DNA from: Knufia peltigerae
Taxonomy: Eukaryota > Ascomycota > Eurotiomycetes > Chaetothyriales > Trichomeriaceae
Assembly: GCA_030247855.1 (NCBI GenBank)
Contig: JAPDRN010000012.1
Coordinates: 1 to 64,000 of the forward strand
Length of the DNA stretch: 64,000 nt
Direction: 5' to 3'
The position numbers were made by a program, and so were the translations under genes. The notes beneath the pieces are model-generated. The model was not told where the DNA came from, made no database searches, and saw only the letters and a list, made by a program, of their open reading frames with translations. This document shows positions 34,758 through 44,779 of the stretch, in pieces. Position 1 is the first letter of the stretch. The number at the start of each line of letters is the position of its first letter.

Positions 34758-36287
34758 CTAAGTCGTGCCTTTACCATCACTGAATTGTACAACTGCCCAT
34801 TTACCACTCCAAGCCCATTTTCTCGCTCCCGAATCACCACCACCACCTTCCATGGCACGGATTTCTTCGTCTTTACCATTTGGTAATCCGACCACCACAT
34901 CTGCCTTGCACGTACGTAATGCGAGAACCCTCAATCCTGAACCAGGACCGAGTGGACCGATGGCGTCGGTGAATGGTGTCGTCGGTTGCCATGTTGCCTG
35001 AAGAAAGAAAATCAGTCATCAGCCCGTCACATTCGCATATCAACAAGGGAAACAACATACATCACCGGTCAATTTTCGATAATTCAAATCCCCTTTGAAC
35101 ACGACCAACTCACTTTCCCTCAAATCCTCAAGGACCTCGGGGGCGATTTTTGGCATCCGCCAAAAACTACCCGCGTGAGTCCAGAATCGATTGGGCCGTA
35201 AAATCAATTTCCCATCTTCGTGTAGATTCTTCCAATCTTCAAACAAGAATTTGATGTCACTCTCTTGTTGTTCCGTCAACCCTTTACTCTCGGTTTCGGA
35301 CGAAGCGTAAAATGTCGCCGGATCCCTCATGGCGTCCAACAAAGCAGCAAAGTCCCCGGGGACAACGTCACTCACGAACCAAGGCATACTTTTGGGGTGC
35401 AAAACCACCTCGGTCGCCAAACCCACCGCGATTAGATACCCCGCCAGGACGAGATCGACGAACAATTCGAACCCGGCGTTGTCCAGCACGATATCCACTC
35501 GTCTGTTTTGGTGGCCTTCCCTCTCGGCGCGCTTGAGAACGTCGAAAGCCTTTCCCAGATCGTTGACGATGACATTCTTCTCACTCTCCCTGCGAGCCTG
35601 GCTCCCCTGCAACTTTTGAATGTCCTCGTAGGTCAACGTGGTGAGCAAACTCAGGTCGGTGGCGTTCCCCCACAGGCAAATCTCGGCCATCTCGACGAAC
35701 AGCGTCTTTTCCGCCTCGGCCTCGTCGCTCTCGTCCCCCGCGGCCAGTAGGTGACGATGGTCCTCGCTTCCTTTTATCTGGGCGATGATTTCACGGTACC
35801 TCGTGGCCAACTCGAGCACGGCGTTCCGACTGGACCGGAAGGTGTCCATCTTTTGCCTGGCAAACGGGTCGTAACCCTTCCACGCCGCCGTCCTGGCCGT
35901 GCTGAACAGCACCCCGATGCGCCGGTACAGGTAACACTCGCCGTACAGCCATTCGACGCCGTGCCACTTGACCACCCCTCCGCCCGACTCGCGGCCCCTC
36001 GCGGCCAGTTCGTCATTGTAGAGTCCCACGTCGGCTTGGCCGTCGTCGCCGATCTCGACGAGAGCCCGGTCGTGCTGCAACTCGTACTTGAGACTGCCCA
36101 AGCTCGAGATGATCCGCTTGCCCTCTGCGACGGCGTCCTCGGCGTCGCCGGGCAGAGCAGATACGCTCCTCGTGACGTCGTCAATGGCGCCCGTGATGAT
36201 GGCGGGCCATCTCTCCCGTGCCGATTTGTACGCGAAACTCGTCGGGTCCGAAGTTTGGTATTTTGGGATTGGTGGGTCGAGATCCAT
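34758..36287 (-). CDS. ARMT1: ARMT1-like DUF89 metal-dependent phosphatase
   Basis: Two exons on the minus strand, 35061-36287 and 34758-34997, about 488 residues. Family features are ERWPAIITGAIDDV near 25-39, the metal-binding VLDNAGFELFVDL near 265-277, LHPKSMPWFVSDV near 297-309, and the C-terminal ATWQPTTPFTDAIGPL followed by LALRTCKADVVVGLPNG, the last two encoded by exon 2. DUF89 proteins of this clade (yeast YMR027W, human ARMT1) are Mn/Co-dependent phosphatases acting on sugar phosphates such as fructose-1-phosphate as metabolite damage control. Human ARMT1 was also reported to methylate PCNA glutamates. The phosphatase role is the safer call. The Asp-Asn pair in DNAGFE is intact. 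Confidence 0.88.
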
Positions 36288-36740
36288 GCTGGAGAGAAAA
36301 AGAGCACCGTTTTGACCTCTGTCTTTACTCTACCGATCTATGTTGGAAATCCCCAAGTCGACTTTTCTTTGGCCCCTTGAATTTCGTTCCCCTCGAACGT
36401 ATGAATAACCGTACTGCGAGTGCTCAATGTCTATGAGTAAATCCAAGTCAGAAACGGAAAGTCAAAGGTTGGTTGAGATTTGGAAGTCGACAACATATCG
36501 TTCAGCCTTGCCGAGAACAGAATTGTCGGCCTCAATACTGTGTACGGAACTAGTTCCAAAGCATCTTCCCGACTCTCAATCTATTGGCCATTTTTCCTCG
36601 ACGAGGCTGCGCATCATTAGATTCAGACTAGACGTACAAGGACACCGTTCAAAAGGAAACAAAAACACAGGAATTCGATTTTGTTCCTTTTGTTTTGTTC
36701 TATGTTTATAACATCCTCTCAATCTATCTACATCACCAAC
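36288..36740. other. Intergenic region, no gene seen
   Basis: About 0.45 kb between the LAA1 3' end and the ARMT1-like start, both on the minus strand. It should hold the ARMT1-like promoter and LAA1 polyadenylation region. Nothing else recognised. Confidence 0.5.
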
Positions 36741-39700
36741 TTATCCAAAATCCATCCTCAGCTCAATGGCAGGTCTTGACTCAACATTATCCGTAGACGT
36801 CGTATCTTGCTTCTTCCCGACTCCAGCAGCTCTCAGCAAGCTCTCCAGATCCGACCGTTGATCCTCATCCAATAATCCCACAGCGACCTTGAAAGCTGAC
36901 TGGTCAGTTGCAACCAGCTCAAGTAATCTCGCGGCACATTCCTTGCGCACCTCTTCCGAGTTCGTACCACGCGGTACGTGTTTAGCACGAACCAGCAATA
37001 CAGGTATCAAAATCGACATGGCAGCGAATCGTCCAGGCCCCGCGAGCGTGACAACAGACGCCACAAGAGCCTGGGTCAACGGACCTTTGACAGTTTCTGG
37101 ATCTTCGGCTTCGGGATCCGTCACAAATGGAACGAGTCGCCCCCAGAGTAATCTGCCGATATACTCGTCGCAAGCTGTTTTGGGGTGGGTCATGAGCAAC
37201 GATCTCAGACATCCGGCAGTGATCTTGGCGAGTCCGACATCCTGAAGACAGTCTAACATTTCCGACAGTGCACTGTCGATCAGTCCATCTTTGGCTGCAA
37301 TGGCAGAGCTTGCAGTCGTAATCAAGACAGCAATGGACAGCAATGTATTCTTTGCGCAGACGATGGCGTGTTCATTTTCTCGTCGTTGGGCAACTGTCAA
37401 CACCGACAACATCCGATGCAGGCAGCCACGTACCAATCTCGACGCTGTTTCGTTGTTTGAGGACCGGATGACATCTTGCAAGAATGTTTTGAAGACGGGC
37501 ATAATGCGAGGAATCACCTCATCTTGACATACACCTGTAGCGAGGATCGTGCAATAGCTGTAAAAGATGCAGGCGTGTAGGTCCGCGCGAATGATGGATG
37601 GGAACACAGAAGCCACATCGACGAGAGCTTGGAAAGAAAGCTGCACGAGACCGACGCTATCCTCTCCCAGTCGGCGGACGGCGGATCCAGGTGGATCTTC
37701 AAGTGTCGGGACTAGGCCCGTCAAGACCAAAATAATGATCCTTGTCAGTTCAAAGAGTTGCTCGATGTCGTCCGAGAGCTTCTCGTCACGATCCTGGCTT
37801 TTGGCGACGAGGTGGTCCATTGAGAGATTTCTGGCGATTTCCACCAAAACGCTCTGTGTGTCTCTCGTGCTGGTGAGAGCAAGTCGATCCAGAGTGTCAG
37901 TGGTTTCGGTGAAGACGGCGTCCTCATAAATAGCATTTCCAGATACTTGAGGTGTCAGGATCTTCCTCAGGGCTTGTAATATTGACAAAGCTTGAGACGG
38001 ATCCTCTCGTGCTTGGGTGACCAAAGCTTCGAAAGCCAATCCGAAAAGAATGAAAAAGAATGCCACAGGCTCTTCTCGGAAACTCATATCTCTGCCTTGG
38101 ACAACGGTACCATTGGTAGAACCTTCGTCGGCAGCAGATACGCGTTTGTTGTCCAGTGCATCAAAGACCGACTCACTATCCTTCTCGACAAGAACCGCAA
38201 TTGCATCGACGATACTGAGCCAGGTCTTCTGATAGAACGTCAGGCGGACTTCGCGATTGAACGATGCATATCGCTCATCCAGATTGCCTCCAACCATTTC
38301 ACCTCCGAGGGTATCGGAAATTTCAGGTTCGAAGCGAAGGCCTGCAAACTCTTGCAATGAAGTCAACCAAAGAGGCGCAAGTTTGGGTATGAATGGCTGA
38401 AGAATATCTTCTAGATAGGCTTGCTCGTGACTTGCCAGCTGCAATTGAGCCCAGCCAGACAAGATTCCCATCTTAAGCATAGCTTGGGCATTGGGACTGA
38501 GGTCCTTCAAATCGCCGATTGAAGCTTCTGGGGTCTGCTGGGTGAGGTTATCTATGCCCATTGAAAGCACCTTGAAGATGCGTCCCATGCGGTCGGCATT
38601 GGTGACGATACCAGTCGCAACAAAAGTGGCGCAAACGCCTATAGCCTCGGCGGCCAGTTCAGGAGATGAATCAGCTGCGAAGGCAGGAGTCAGAGCTGAG
38701 CTGATTTGTGCTTGATATTGCTCTAGCAGAGAAGCTTCCAGGAAATCGGGATCCGGCGTCTTTCCGAACAACTTGAGGATCTGGTCAATAATTCTTAACC
38801 CCCAAATGCGAAGCTCGACAACATTGGCAGTTGATGCTGAAAATGCGACCCGAACCACCTCCGCGACCTTTGCTTGTAGAACTTCTTCCGCGTGAATCAC
38901 CCGTTCCGCCGACATTGCTGCTTGAACAATGTCCATGGATTCGCTGAGCAACCGCATCGCAAAATCCCGAGTTTGCCAGCGAAGGAATTCTTGACCTTCT
39001 GGAACTACTTCTGCAGCTTCCCCCTGAGCGGCGGCAGCAAAGCCAGCGACTTCCTCGTCAGCCAGATCTGGCATAGCTGTCTTGGCCGTAGCTGTAGCTG
39101 TGTGAGTAGGGGGATTTTTTGCCCGTGTCTTGGAAAGGATGCTTTGGCACTTGTCAATCCACTCGGCGGTATCAAGGAGTATGGTCTGCTGCATCCAGTT
39201 CTGCAACATGGCTTGGATAGATTGGTCTTGAGGACTATCATCCAGACGACTCCACAAGTCATCGCCCAATTTCGACGTCGCGACTCGGGCGACCTCGGAA
39301 GCATTTCTTTTCATCAATTCGCTGAGGCCTTTGATGGCGGAAGACTGGAGCAGTTCTTCATCCGAAGAAAGATTCTCCTGCAAGTCAAGGACGTATTTTG
39401 AGAATTGAATGTGAGCCGGTGCGTACATCATAAGGTGGCGTAAGCACTGGTAACTTTCAAATCTCAGCCGGCGTGAAGCTTCATTTTGCAGATAACCGAT
39501 GAGGATCAAGATCAGATTCCGCGCTTTCGATACATCCTGCAGATCAGGGCCCATCACATTGATGATGCTGTCAACACACTGAGCCAGAGCCCAGGGTGTG
39601 AAAAGTTCTAACTCAAGATTTGAAGTTGCTTGAGATGCAGACTCCTCGTTATGGGTATCGTTGGAATAAAGCTGAGCCAGCAAGCCAAGGGTGCTTGTCG

Positions 39701-42700
39701 CGTAGGTCGAAAATGCCAATCCGGCTGAATCTGCAACCTGAACCAAGCCTCTGAGAGCCCAGTAATGTACTGTGGTGTGGGTATCGCTGCACAAGGATAG
39801 TAACACTCCGACGATAGATTTCATGTGTAGACCAGCAGCCATTGCACCAACTTCGGCATGGATATAACCTAGGGCAAGCGCACACCCAGCACGTGCGCTA
39901 GGGTCACGATTAGCCACTATCATATCAATAAGATCCTTGACTTCTTTGTTGGTGAATTGTGTACCGGCCAGGTTGCACAGTCGACCTATTGCTCGGGCCG
40001 ACAGGTGGCGCAGGTTCTGATCTGCGTTGCAGACGTATCTGCCCAGAAGTTCAACAATGACTGGTCCGATCGCGTCCACGTTCAATTTACCAGCAAGGTA
40101 TGGTGTTTCTTTGTTAGCCACCGCCAGAGCACAGAGGAAGGCCAGTGCCGAGTTGATCTGCATTGCAGCCTTCTTGCCAGGCTCACGCTGGAGAGGCTGA
40201 GATATCGCTGTAATGAGCTGTTCTACTGTGCTCTCCTGGACCCGGGGAGACTGCAAGGGTAGAGATATCGCGAATAGTTTGATAGCAAGATTGACGCATG
40301 ATGTTGCAGGGGAGCTCAGCTCTGCTTCCTCGGGACCCGAACCCTGTCTAATGATCAACACTGGATCGTGCTCTATAGCCGCCAGCGAGGGAGACTGGAT
40401 TGAAAGATCAGGAAGTGAGAATTCCTGCTCCGGTGAGGTTCGATGACTCAGCTGTAGGTGATTCTCGAATGGCAGGTACGTGTCGAAGCTGTCAGTCAAA
40501 CTGCAGACACCAAAGCCCCAGTTGTCACTCGTGGTCCAAAGGCCTTCAAAGTTGCTGGCAGCGTTTGTCAATGATGTTTCCAGATTTTTCATGATGGGAC
40601 GCTCAGGATCCGTGAAAGTTCTTGTAGTGAGACCGATAAGGTCGGAGTGCGATACCACCTCGCTTTGATCCAGATGTTTTAGACCGGCCACTGCCGTGAA
40701 ACATTGGAGGACTCGTCGGCGCAGGAGGATCGTAAGATCTTGTAGCTGCAGCGCCGGAACTAGACGTTGAGAGATATCGTCGGCTTCCCTGGTAGACGGG
40801 AGGCTTTCCAAAAACAGAATGGTGTTGTGCAGCATTGTCGAAATGCGCTTGGAACCATCTGTCGTTACCAGCGTGCTGCAAGATGAGAGGAACATCAACA
40901 GGGCACTCAATGCACACTCTCGAACATGCGACAAGAAACTTAATTCTAGATGTCCCCTTTTAGCAGCATTCTCGTGCGTCAACGGAGGAGGCAGAGCATT
41001 TCTCCATAAAAGCATCAATTGATTCAAATGCACCTTGACAAAACTTGGTCCAAGCGAGGTGATACCACTAATCAGTGTCCAAGCTACCTGTACCTGCATG
41101 GCCGACACGCGCAATTCCGCAGCAGCACTTGACTTGAGGAGGTCCGTCGCAAAGGTGAAAACGTTGGAATAGATCTGAGTCGAGCCGTAGAGCGGTCTCT
41201 GGGGCACACAACTGATCATCACAGCAATAGTTGAAGCATACCCTAGAGATTTTCGATGAGGGTATTTGACCTCGCTTGATGGTTGGAACTCTTTGTGCAA
41301 TTGTGACATGGCATGCTCTATGCTGCGGACCAGCTGACTCGGGCATGCGAGGACGAACGCCTTGAAGCATTGCACAGCATGGCTCTGAACTGTGTGGCTC
41401 GGGTGCTGGACGACTTGGAAGAGCGCTTCCCGACACGAGTCTTGAAGGACGTTGGACGCAGGACCCAGTCTGGTAAGCAAGTCGGTCAACGTTGAAATAG
41501 CCCCTGTTAGTATCCGTTTGGAAGGCTCCTTTCTCTCCGGCATCACCTGAGGGTAGTTCTTGAGGACATCGTTGATTAAATGTCGGGCCGCGTTGATTTG
41601 AGCATTTTCTGTAAGGAGGCCCGTAACGTCGTTCAGGATCCACTGGACAAGCTTCCGAGTGAGTAGCAGTCGGTAGCGGTTGGCGGACACAGTAGGATTA
41701 TTCAGCAGATCGCCATACGTATGTACTGCGATGGTTGCGTATTTTTCCTCTAATGTTTTGCGTGGTAGTAGGCGGAGTAGGTATCTATAGCCCATGGCAA
41801 TGCCGGCACGTGCTCGGTTGCTGGTTGAGGTTCTACAGTATTGTTGCGATAGTACTCGTAGGATGTCGTTCAGGGACATGGATAACTGGACAGATGCCTT
41901 GCCCTGGCTGGGAGCTGGAGAGGCTACGCGGTCTTGTTCTCCATCCTCGTCCAGGGCCGCGCCAGCCTTCTTTGACTTCTTTGGCTTTCGTATGACCGGG
42001 ACCTCGGTGGGCCCGCTTTCTGAAAATGCCTGTTTCAGAGCTGCGGCCACAGCTGCGGCCGCAGAATGCCTGACAGACGAGATTGAGCTGTCGATGGCCT
42101 TCCAAAGACTGTTCTTGAGGCTGTCAAAGTCTGCCGAGTTGTTGAAGTAGGTTGTCTCGGTGACCAGACTGCGCATACAGGAGCATGCACACCTTTGCAC
42201 ATATGCAGACTTGTCATTCGCCGCAGCACTTCGGGCCTGTTTCCAGATGTCTCGAGCCACATTTTCGTCCAGGCTGGTTTGAATCCCGATCACCAAAGCG
42301 CCAAGTGCTCTGAAGACACAGCCACGAGTTCCCGTGTGGGATGACTTCAGAAGCTTAAGCAGACTCGCAACAACGAGTCCAGACAAACTTATAGCACTGT
42401 CACCAGCCGAGCGGTAGAGAGCACCCAAGCATACCGCAGCCGCATGTCTTGCGCCCACCTCTTTGTCATTTTTCCCTGCATTCAATATAGACACGAGGTC
42501 GTTTATAGTTTCATAAAGCAGGCTTCGACTGCCTCGCCCGAAGGCATCTCCTAGGATTCTACCCAGGGTGTTGCGGACAACGCGCGATGGAGTTGGTGCT
42601 CCGAGCCCGACAATCTTGATGACCTCCTTCTTGATCGATGCCTGGTGCGCAGGCAAGGCTTCGGCGGAGAGTTGTTCGACGTGATGTTGCAGATCGGAGA

Positions 42701-42827
42701 CGAAGGTCAGCAAGAACAGGTCTTGCTGTTCGGTTGGAAGAGCATGTAGTTTGGCGATGTCGAGTTCGGCATCGGAGGTGCCATTAGTTGCAGGCACTGG
42801 TTCAGGGGCCGGCGCTGGGCTGGCCAT
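36741..42827 (-). CDS. LAA1: LAA1/HEATR5-type HEAT-repeat protein
   Basis: A single uninterrupted exon of 2028 residues on the minus strand, matching the length of yeast Laa1 and human HEATR5A/B. It is built from degenerate HEAT helices throughout, for example GARHAAAVCLGALYRSAGD near 124-142, FRALGALVIGIQTSLDENVA near 170-190 and GCALALGYIHAEVGAMAAGL near residue 980. The N-terminus is Pro/Ala-rich and disordered. Laa1 binds the clathrin adaptor AP-1 and supports its recruitment in trans-Golgi/endosome transport; HEATR5 proteins also interact with AP-1/aftiphilin. A gene of 6 kb without introns stands out in a window where most genes have several. Family-level identity is strong from size and repeat architecture, although no single diagnostic motif exists. 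Confidence 0.87.
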   Translation of the reverse strand: MASPAPAPEPVPATNGTSDAELDIAKLHALPTEQQDLFLLTFVSDLQHHVEQLSAEALPAHQASIKKEVIKIVGLGAPTPSRVVRNTLGRILGDAFGRGSRSLLYETINDLVSILNAGKNDKEVGARHAAAVCLGALYRSAGDSAISLSGLVVASLLKLLKSSHTGTRGCVFRALGALVIGIQTSLDENVARDIWKQARSAAANDKSAYVQRCACSCMRSLVTETTYFNNSADFDSLKNSLWKAIDSSISSVRHSAAAAVAAALKQAFSESGPTEVPVIRKPKKSKKAGAALDEDGEQDRVASPAPSQGKASVQLSMSLNDILRVLSQQYCRTSTSNRARAGIAMGYRYLLRLLPRKTLEEKYATIAVHTYGDLLNNPTVSANRYRLLLTRKLVQWILNDVTGLLTENAQINAARHLINDVLKNYPQVMPERKEPSKRILTGAISTLTDLLTRLGPASNVLQDSCREALFQVVQHPSHTVQSHAVQCFKAFVLACPSQLVRSIEHAMSQLHKEFQPSSEVKYPHRKSLGYASTIAVMISCVPQRPLYGSTQIYSNVFTFATDLLKSSAAAELRVSAMQVQVAWTLISGITSLGPSFVKVHLNQLMLLWRNALPPPLTHENAAKRGHLELSFLSHVRECALSALLMFLSSCSTLVTTDGSKRISTMLHNTILFLESLPSTREADDISQRLVPALQLQDLTILLRRRVLQCFTAVAGLKHLDQSEVVSHSDLIGLTTRTFTDPERPIMKNLETSLTNAASNFEGLWTTSDNWGFGVCSLTDSFDTYLPFENHLQLSHRTSPEQEFSLPDLSIQSPSLAAIEHDPVLIIRQGSGPEEAELSSPATSCVNLAIKLFAISLPLQSPRVQESTVEQLITAISQPLQREPGKKAAMQINSALAFLCALAVANKETPYLAGKLNVDAIGPVIVELLGRYVCNADQNLRHLSARAIGRLCNLAGTQFTNKEVKDLIDMIVANRDPSARAGCALALGYIHAEVGAMAAGLHMKSIVGVLLSLCSDTHTTVHYWALRGLVQVADSAGLAFSTYATSTLGLLAQLYSNDTHNEESASQATSNLELELFTPWALAQCVDSIINVMGPDLQDVSKARNLILILIGYLQNEASRRLRFESYQCLRHLMMYAPAHIQFSKYVLDLQENLSSDEELLQSSAIKGLSELMKRNASEVARVATSKLGDDLWSRLDDSPQDQSIQAMLQNWMQQTILLDTAEWIDKCQSILSKTRAKNPPTHTATATAKTAMPDLADEEVAGFAAAAQGEAAEVVPEGQEFLRWQTRDFAMRLLSESMDIVQAAMSAERVIHAEEVLQAKVAEVVRVAFSASTANVVELRIWGLRIIDQILKLFGKTPDPDFLEASLLEQYQAQISSALTPAFAADSSPELAAEAIGVCATFVATGIVTNADRMGRIFKVLSMGIDNLTQQTPEASIGDLKDLSPNAQAMLKMGILSGWAQLQLASHEQAYLEDILQPFIPKLAPLWLTSLQEFAGLRFEPEISDTLGGEMVGGNLDERYASFNREVRLTFYQKTWLSIVDAIAVLVEKDSESVFDALDNKRVSAADEGSTNGTVVQGRDMSFREEPVAFFFILFGLAFEALVTQAREDPSQALSILQALRKILTPQVSGNAIYEDAVFTETTDTLDRLALTSTRDTQSVLVEIARNLSMDHLVAKSQDRDEKLSDDIEQLFELTRIIILVLTGLVPTLEDPPGSAVRRLGEDSVGLVQLSFQALVDVASVFPSIIRADLHACIFYSYCTILATGVCQDEVIPRIMPVFKTFLQDVIRSSNNETASRLVRGCLHRMLSVLTVAQRRENEHAIVCAKNTLLSIAVLITTASSAIAAKDGLIDSALSEMLDCLQDVGLAKITAGCLRSLLMTHPKTACDEYIGRLLWGRLVPFVTDPEAEDPETVKGPLTQALVASVVTLAGPGRFAAMSILIPVLLVRAKHVPRGTNSEEVRKECAARLLELVATDQSAFKVAVGLLDEDQRSDLESLLRAAGVGKKQDTTSTDNVESRPAIELRMDFG

Positions 42828-43122
42828 GGGGGTTTATATGAAGACAAGCGAACGTCCTGGACGGACGGACGCACTCGTATTTATCAAATACCATATAAGC
42901 GTGACAGGTGACAGAGACAGTGCCCGACGACGACTCACATGCCCTCTCTTTACATCTGTCCTTCAGAAAGTTCATAAACGGTTAGATTGACGTCTCGATC
43001 AAGCATTACTCCACCGTATGAGCAACTTTACCCTATGTAGTAAGCACTACTGTCGCGCAAATAGCAAGCAATTTCCTCAATTGTTTTCTCTCTGGCTACA
43101 GTTGAACTAGCTTACATGGCCA

Positions 43123-44779
43123 TCAAGTGCTCTTCTTCAGATACAAGGTCTGTGCATTGCAGAATGCGCGTAGTCCGCCAATGCCCCATTCGTAACCGAC
43201 GCCAGACTCTTTGTGACCTCCAAACGGCGCGTTGGGATCAAGCTCAAGATGAGTGTTGACCCAAACACTTCCAGCATCCAGCTGTCGAGCAATTCTGCTG
43301 GCTTCTTTCAGGTCATCGGACCAGACCGAAGCGCCGAGGCCCATCTTAGTATTGTTTGCACGAGCAATGACATCGTCCTCGTCGGTCCACGTCATGAGAG
43401 GAACGATAGGGCCGAAAGGCTCCTCGGTCGCGATTCTTGAAGTGTCGGACGGCTTATCAATGATGGTGGGTGTGATGAAATATCCAGGCTTGTCCTCGTT
43501 CTTACCACCTACGGCAACGGTCCACTTCTCCTTCTCAATATCTGAGAAGAAAGTTTTGACCTTTTCGTACTGCATGGAGTTCTGAACGGGTCCAAGGAAC
43601 ACGCCCTCTTCACTACCATCGCCGACTTTGAGTGTCTTGGTAAATGCGACCATGGCGTCTCGGAATTGGTCATGGATGGACTCGTGGACATAGATTCGCT
43701 TAATGGCAAGGCAAATCTGGCCAGAGTTCAGGAAAGCAAGCGTGGCAATCTGTACAACGGTCAATTTGCGATTAGCATATATATAGGCAAGTCTCGTACC
43801 TTGGCCGCGACGCTATTAATGTCAACATTCTTGGTGACAATGGCCGGATCTTTACCTCCCCTGTCCAAGATTAGTCATAGAACTGTCGCAAAAATACGCA
43901 TATTCTTACAGCTCGAGAGTGACTCGCTTCAGCGTCTTCGCGGCACTTTCCATGACTTTCTTTCCAGTGAAAGTCGAGCCAGTGAAGCTGATCTTGTCAG
44001 GGCCAGGGTGGGCTGTAAGCCATGGTCCGAGGTTATCGTCTCCGCTCAGAACTTGCAGCACGCCTGGCGGGAAGAACTTCTGGGCCAGCTCACCCATCTT
44101 CAAATTGCAGTAGGGAGTGAATGGAGATGGTTTGATGATGATGGGGTTGCCAGTAAGGAGAGAAGGGCCGATCTTGCCACTTCAGCATGTTAGAACTAGA
44201 GACGGCAGAATTATTGCCAAATGTTGCATGAGAGACATACCATGCCAGATGGATGGGGAAGTTCCACGGGACAATGCCGACGGTGACTCCGAGAGGAGTG
44301 TATCGAACAATGACTTGTTTTTGGGCATCTTCCTCAACGATCTCCTCCTTCAATTCGATCTTCGACAACTCTCTGAGCCAGTGGACTCCCGTTTGAGCCT
44401 CTTGAACGGCAAATTGGACCTGTAACAGTCCATCAGCTCAGAATTCCCTGTCTTCTCAGGCTCAAGTACTTACAGGTTTGCCTTGCTCCTGTGTGAGCAG
44501 CTTGCCAAAGTCCTGAGCATGCTCTTCGAGAGCGTCGGCGAAAGCAAGAACAGCCTTCTTTCGTTCTGCCCATGGTGTTTTCGACCAGGTCTGGAAGGCT
44601 GCCTTGCCCGCTGCCACTGCGTTGTCGACATCTTGCTGCGTCGAGACCGGGACTTCTGGATTTGGCTTTCCCGTTGCGGGGTTGATGCCATGTCTGGTCT
44701 TCTCTGTCTTACTCAATTGGCCGTTGATGGTGTTGTAGAAGCCATTGAAGACGTCGAAGCTGGTGTCGATAGAACCCAT
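43123..44779 (-). CDS. Aldehyde dehydrogenase (NAD(P)-dependent)
   Basis: Five exons on the minus strand: 44474-44779, 44241-44419, 43910-44179, 43800-43860 and 43123-43749, about 480 residues, a full-length ALDH. The cofactor region includes TPLGVTVGIVPWNFPIHLA and, after splicing, CGKIGPSLLTGNPIIIKPSP. The motif GPDKISFTGSTFTGKK is the nucleotide-binding turn. Catalytic Glu251 lies in VTLELGGKD, which spans the third splice, and the nucleophile Cys285 in FLNSGQICLA. EEPFGPIVP and the C-terminal FGGHKESGVG are also present. It oxidises an aldehyde to the acid; the substrate is unknown. No targeting peptide is seen, so it is probably cytosolic. The family includes many fungal paralogues, and a second, distinct ALDH lies at the right edge of this window. 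Confidence 0.94.
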